Below, in pieces: positions 36,791 to 37,668 of a stretch of DNA of 37,668 nt. Below the pieces are notes generated by a model. The model saw nothing but the letters and a program-made list of their open reading frames with translations. It was not told the DNA's origin and made no database searches. Origin of the DNA: Nemertoderma westbladi (taxonomy: Eukaryota; Xenacoelomorpha; Nemertodermatida; Nemertodermatidae); assembly GCA_032718475.1 (NCBI GenBank), contig JAUCBJ010001951.1:1-37668 (forward strand). The letters are read 5' to 3'. The position numbers and the translations under genes are program-made. Positions within the stretch are counted from its first letter, which is position 1; each line of letters opens with the position of its first letter.

Positions 36791-37668
36791 TCGGCGGTGG
36801 ACGGATACATAAGTGTATTCTAATTATTTGGTGTGTGGGAGCCCAAAATTATTTAGAATCAGTTCATCTACAAGGAATCAGTTAGCAGTGAATAATTACC
36901 ATTCAATCCAAACTATTCTTTTCGACGATCTGCATTACAAATCCCAAGTTACCCCAACACCAATAATTCCGGTGAATAGTATTTCGGGATCTAGCGCAAC
37001 CCCCGGGAATTTACATCGGCGTCAATTCCCTGTTCTGGAACCGACGGCAACACTAGAGACACAATAGTTGTCGTTAAAAGTAAAAACTGACGTTTAGAAT
37101 GAAATCAGCGACCAGGAAAATCCCATAACATAACTTTTAGCAAGAAAGATTGCTTTCAGACAGACGGACAGTTTTCACTGACACTTACACAGAGTAAGGT
37201 TAACATTATCACTCCTTTGAACTACATTAGCTATTAACAAACAGTTTGAAATCCCCATAAAAATCTACACAATGGGAATAAAAATGGAAAATCGATTTTT
37301 TTTTGAATTAGTACTACTTAGACTACTACGTAGAATTAGCTATTTAGCTATTAGCTATTTGCGCGAGGAAAATAGCCTTCAACCAAATCAGAGCCGTGGC
37401 TGCACGCTACGTGCCACGCTATATATTTCATATAATTATATTTTATATATTCGCTTTTTCCAACTCAAAGGCATGTCCACATACTTAGTAACTTAAAGTA
37501 AGGATACAAATTGAAAGTCGTCAAAAATTCAACGCATTGTCTATGCGCCTAGGAGTCATATAGTAATAATTAAAAAAGATCAATTACATTGTAGATAATA
37601 TACAACCAATCAGACGAGCTGTATCATTTCTTTGAATGTAAATTGAGTTAAGTGTTATTTATTATTGT
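36791..37668. other. no gene recognised
   Basis: The frame 36,813-37,067 is open for 84 codons but has no recognisable motif. At about 37,375-37,435 a caaatcagag word is followed by ctatatatttcatat, which resembles a CCAAT/TATA arrangement, but no gene follows within the window. Confidence 0.35.

Overview
This is a stretch of animal nuclear DNA, most likely from an invertebrate. The evidence is a Ras-family gene with a spliced CAAX terminus, GT-AG introns, long AT-rich noncoding stretches, and a dense layer of BEL/Pao, Copia and several non-LTR (LINE) retrotransposons, SINE-like tRNA-derived sequence and minisatellites. No bacterial operon, rRNA or CRISPR locus is present. The species cannot be named from sequence alone.

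Layout. 1-5,294: an LTR-like repeat, then an uninterrupted 1,184-codon BEL/Pao-type ORF (gag, zinc knuckles, aspartic protease and an RNase H tail) that has lost reverse transcriptase and integrase, then AT-rich DNA with a diverged direct repeat. 5,295-11,523: two head-to-tail copies of a ~3.1-kb unit encoding an unrecognised Cys/His-containing protein (about 376 codons), a conserved structured hairpin and a basic tail. A third, inverted partial copy lies at 32,320-32,790. 12,167-22,928 (minus strand): a two-exon RASL10-like small GTPase of 199 aa, the only convincing host gene. Its 10.16-kb intron holds two inverted copies of one LINE, fragments of three more LINEs, a Copia RNase H relic, a palindromic element and a ~1.36-kb minisatellite that ends about 170 bp from the splice donor.

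23-30 kb: a LINE 3' fragment, a poly-C tract, and a pair of inverted tRNA-headed (SINE-like) arms. The right arm is split in its tRNA-like head by a 5'-truncated LINE with an intact 621-codon reverse transcriptase frame. 31-34 kb: a large inverted repeat (about 450-bp arms) carrying a recurring CAAGTAGCAC motif, enclosing the inverted copy of the 3.1-kb unit and a LINE 3' end. 34-37.7 kb: no recognisable gene, but a diverged direct-repeat set at 35 kb and a ~100-bp repeat array with a nearly invariant 19-bp core at 36.3-36.7 kb.

The genes do not form a pathway. The window is one small host gene embedded in nested mobile elements. The most interesting unexplained items are the tandem 3.1-kb units, their covarying hairpin and read-through-like block, the run of splice-donor consensus sites inside the BEL ORF, the repeat family overlapping the GTPase start codon, and the 100-bp array.
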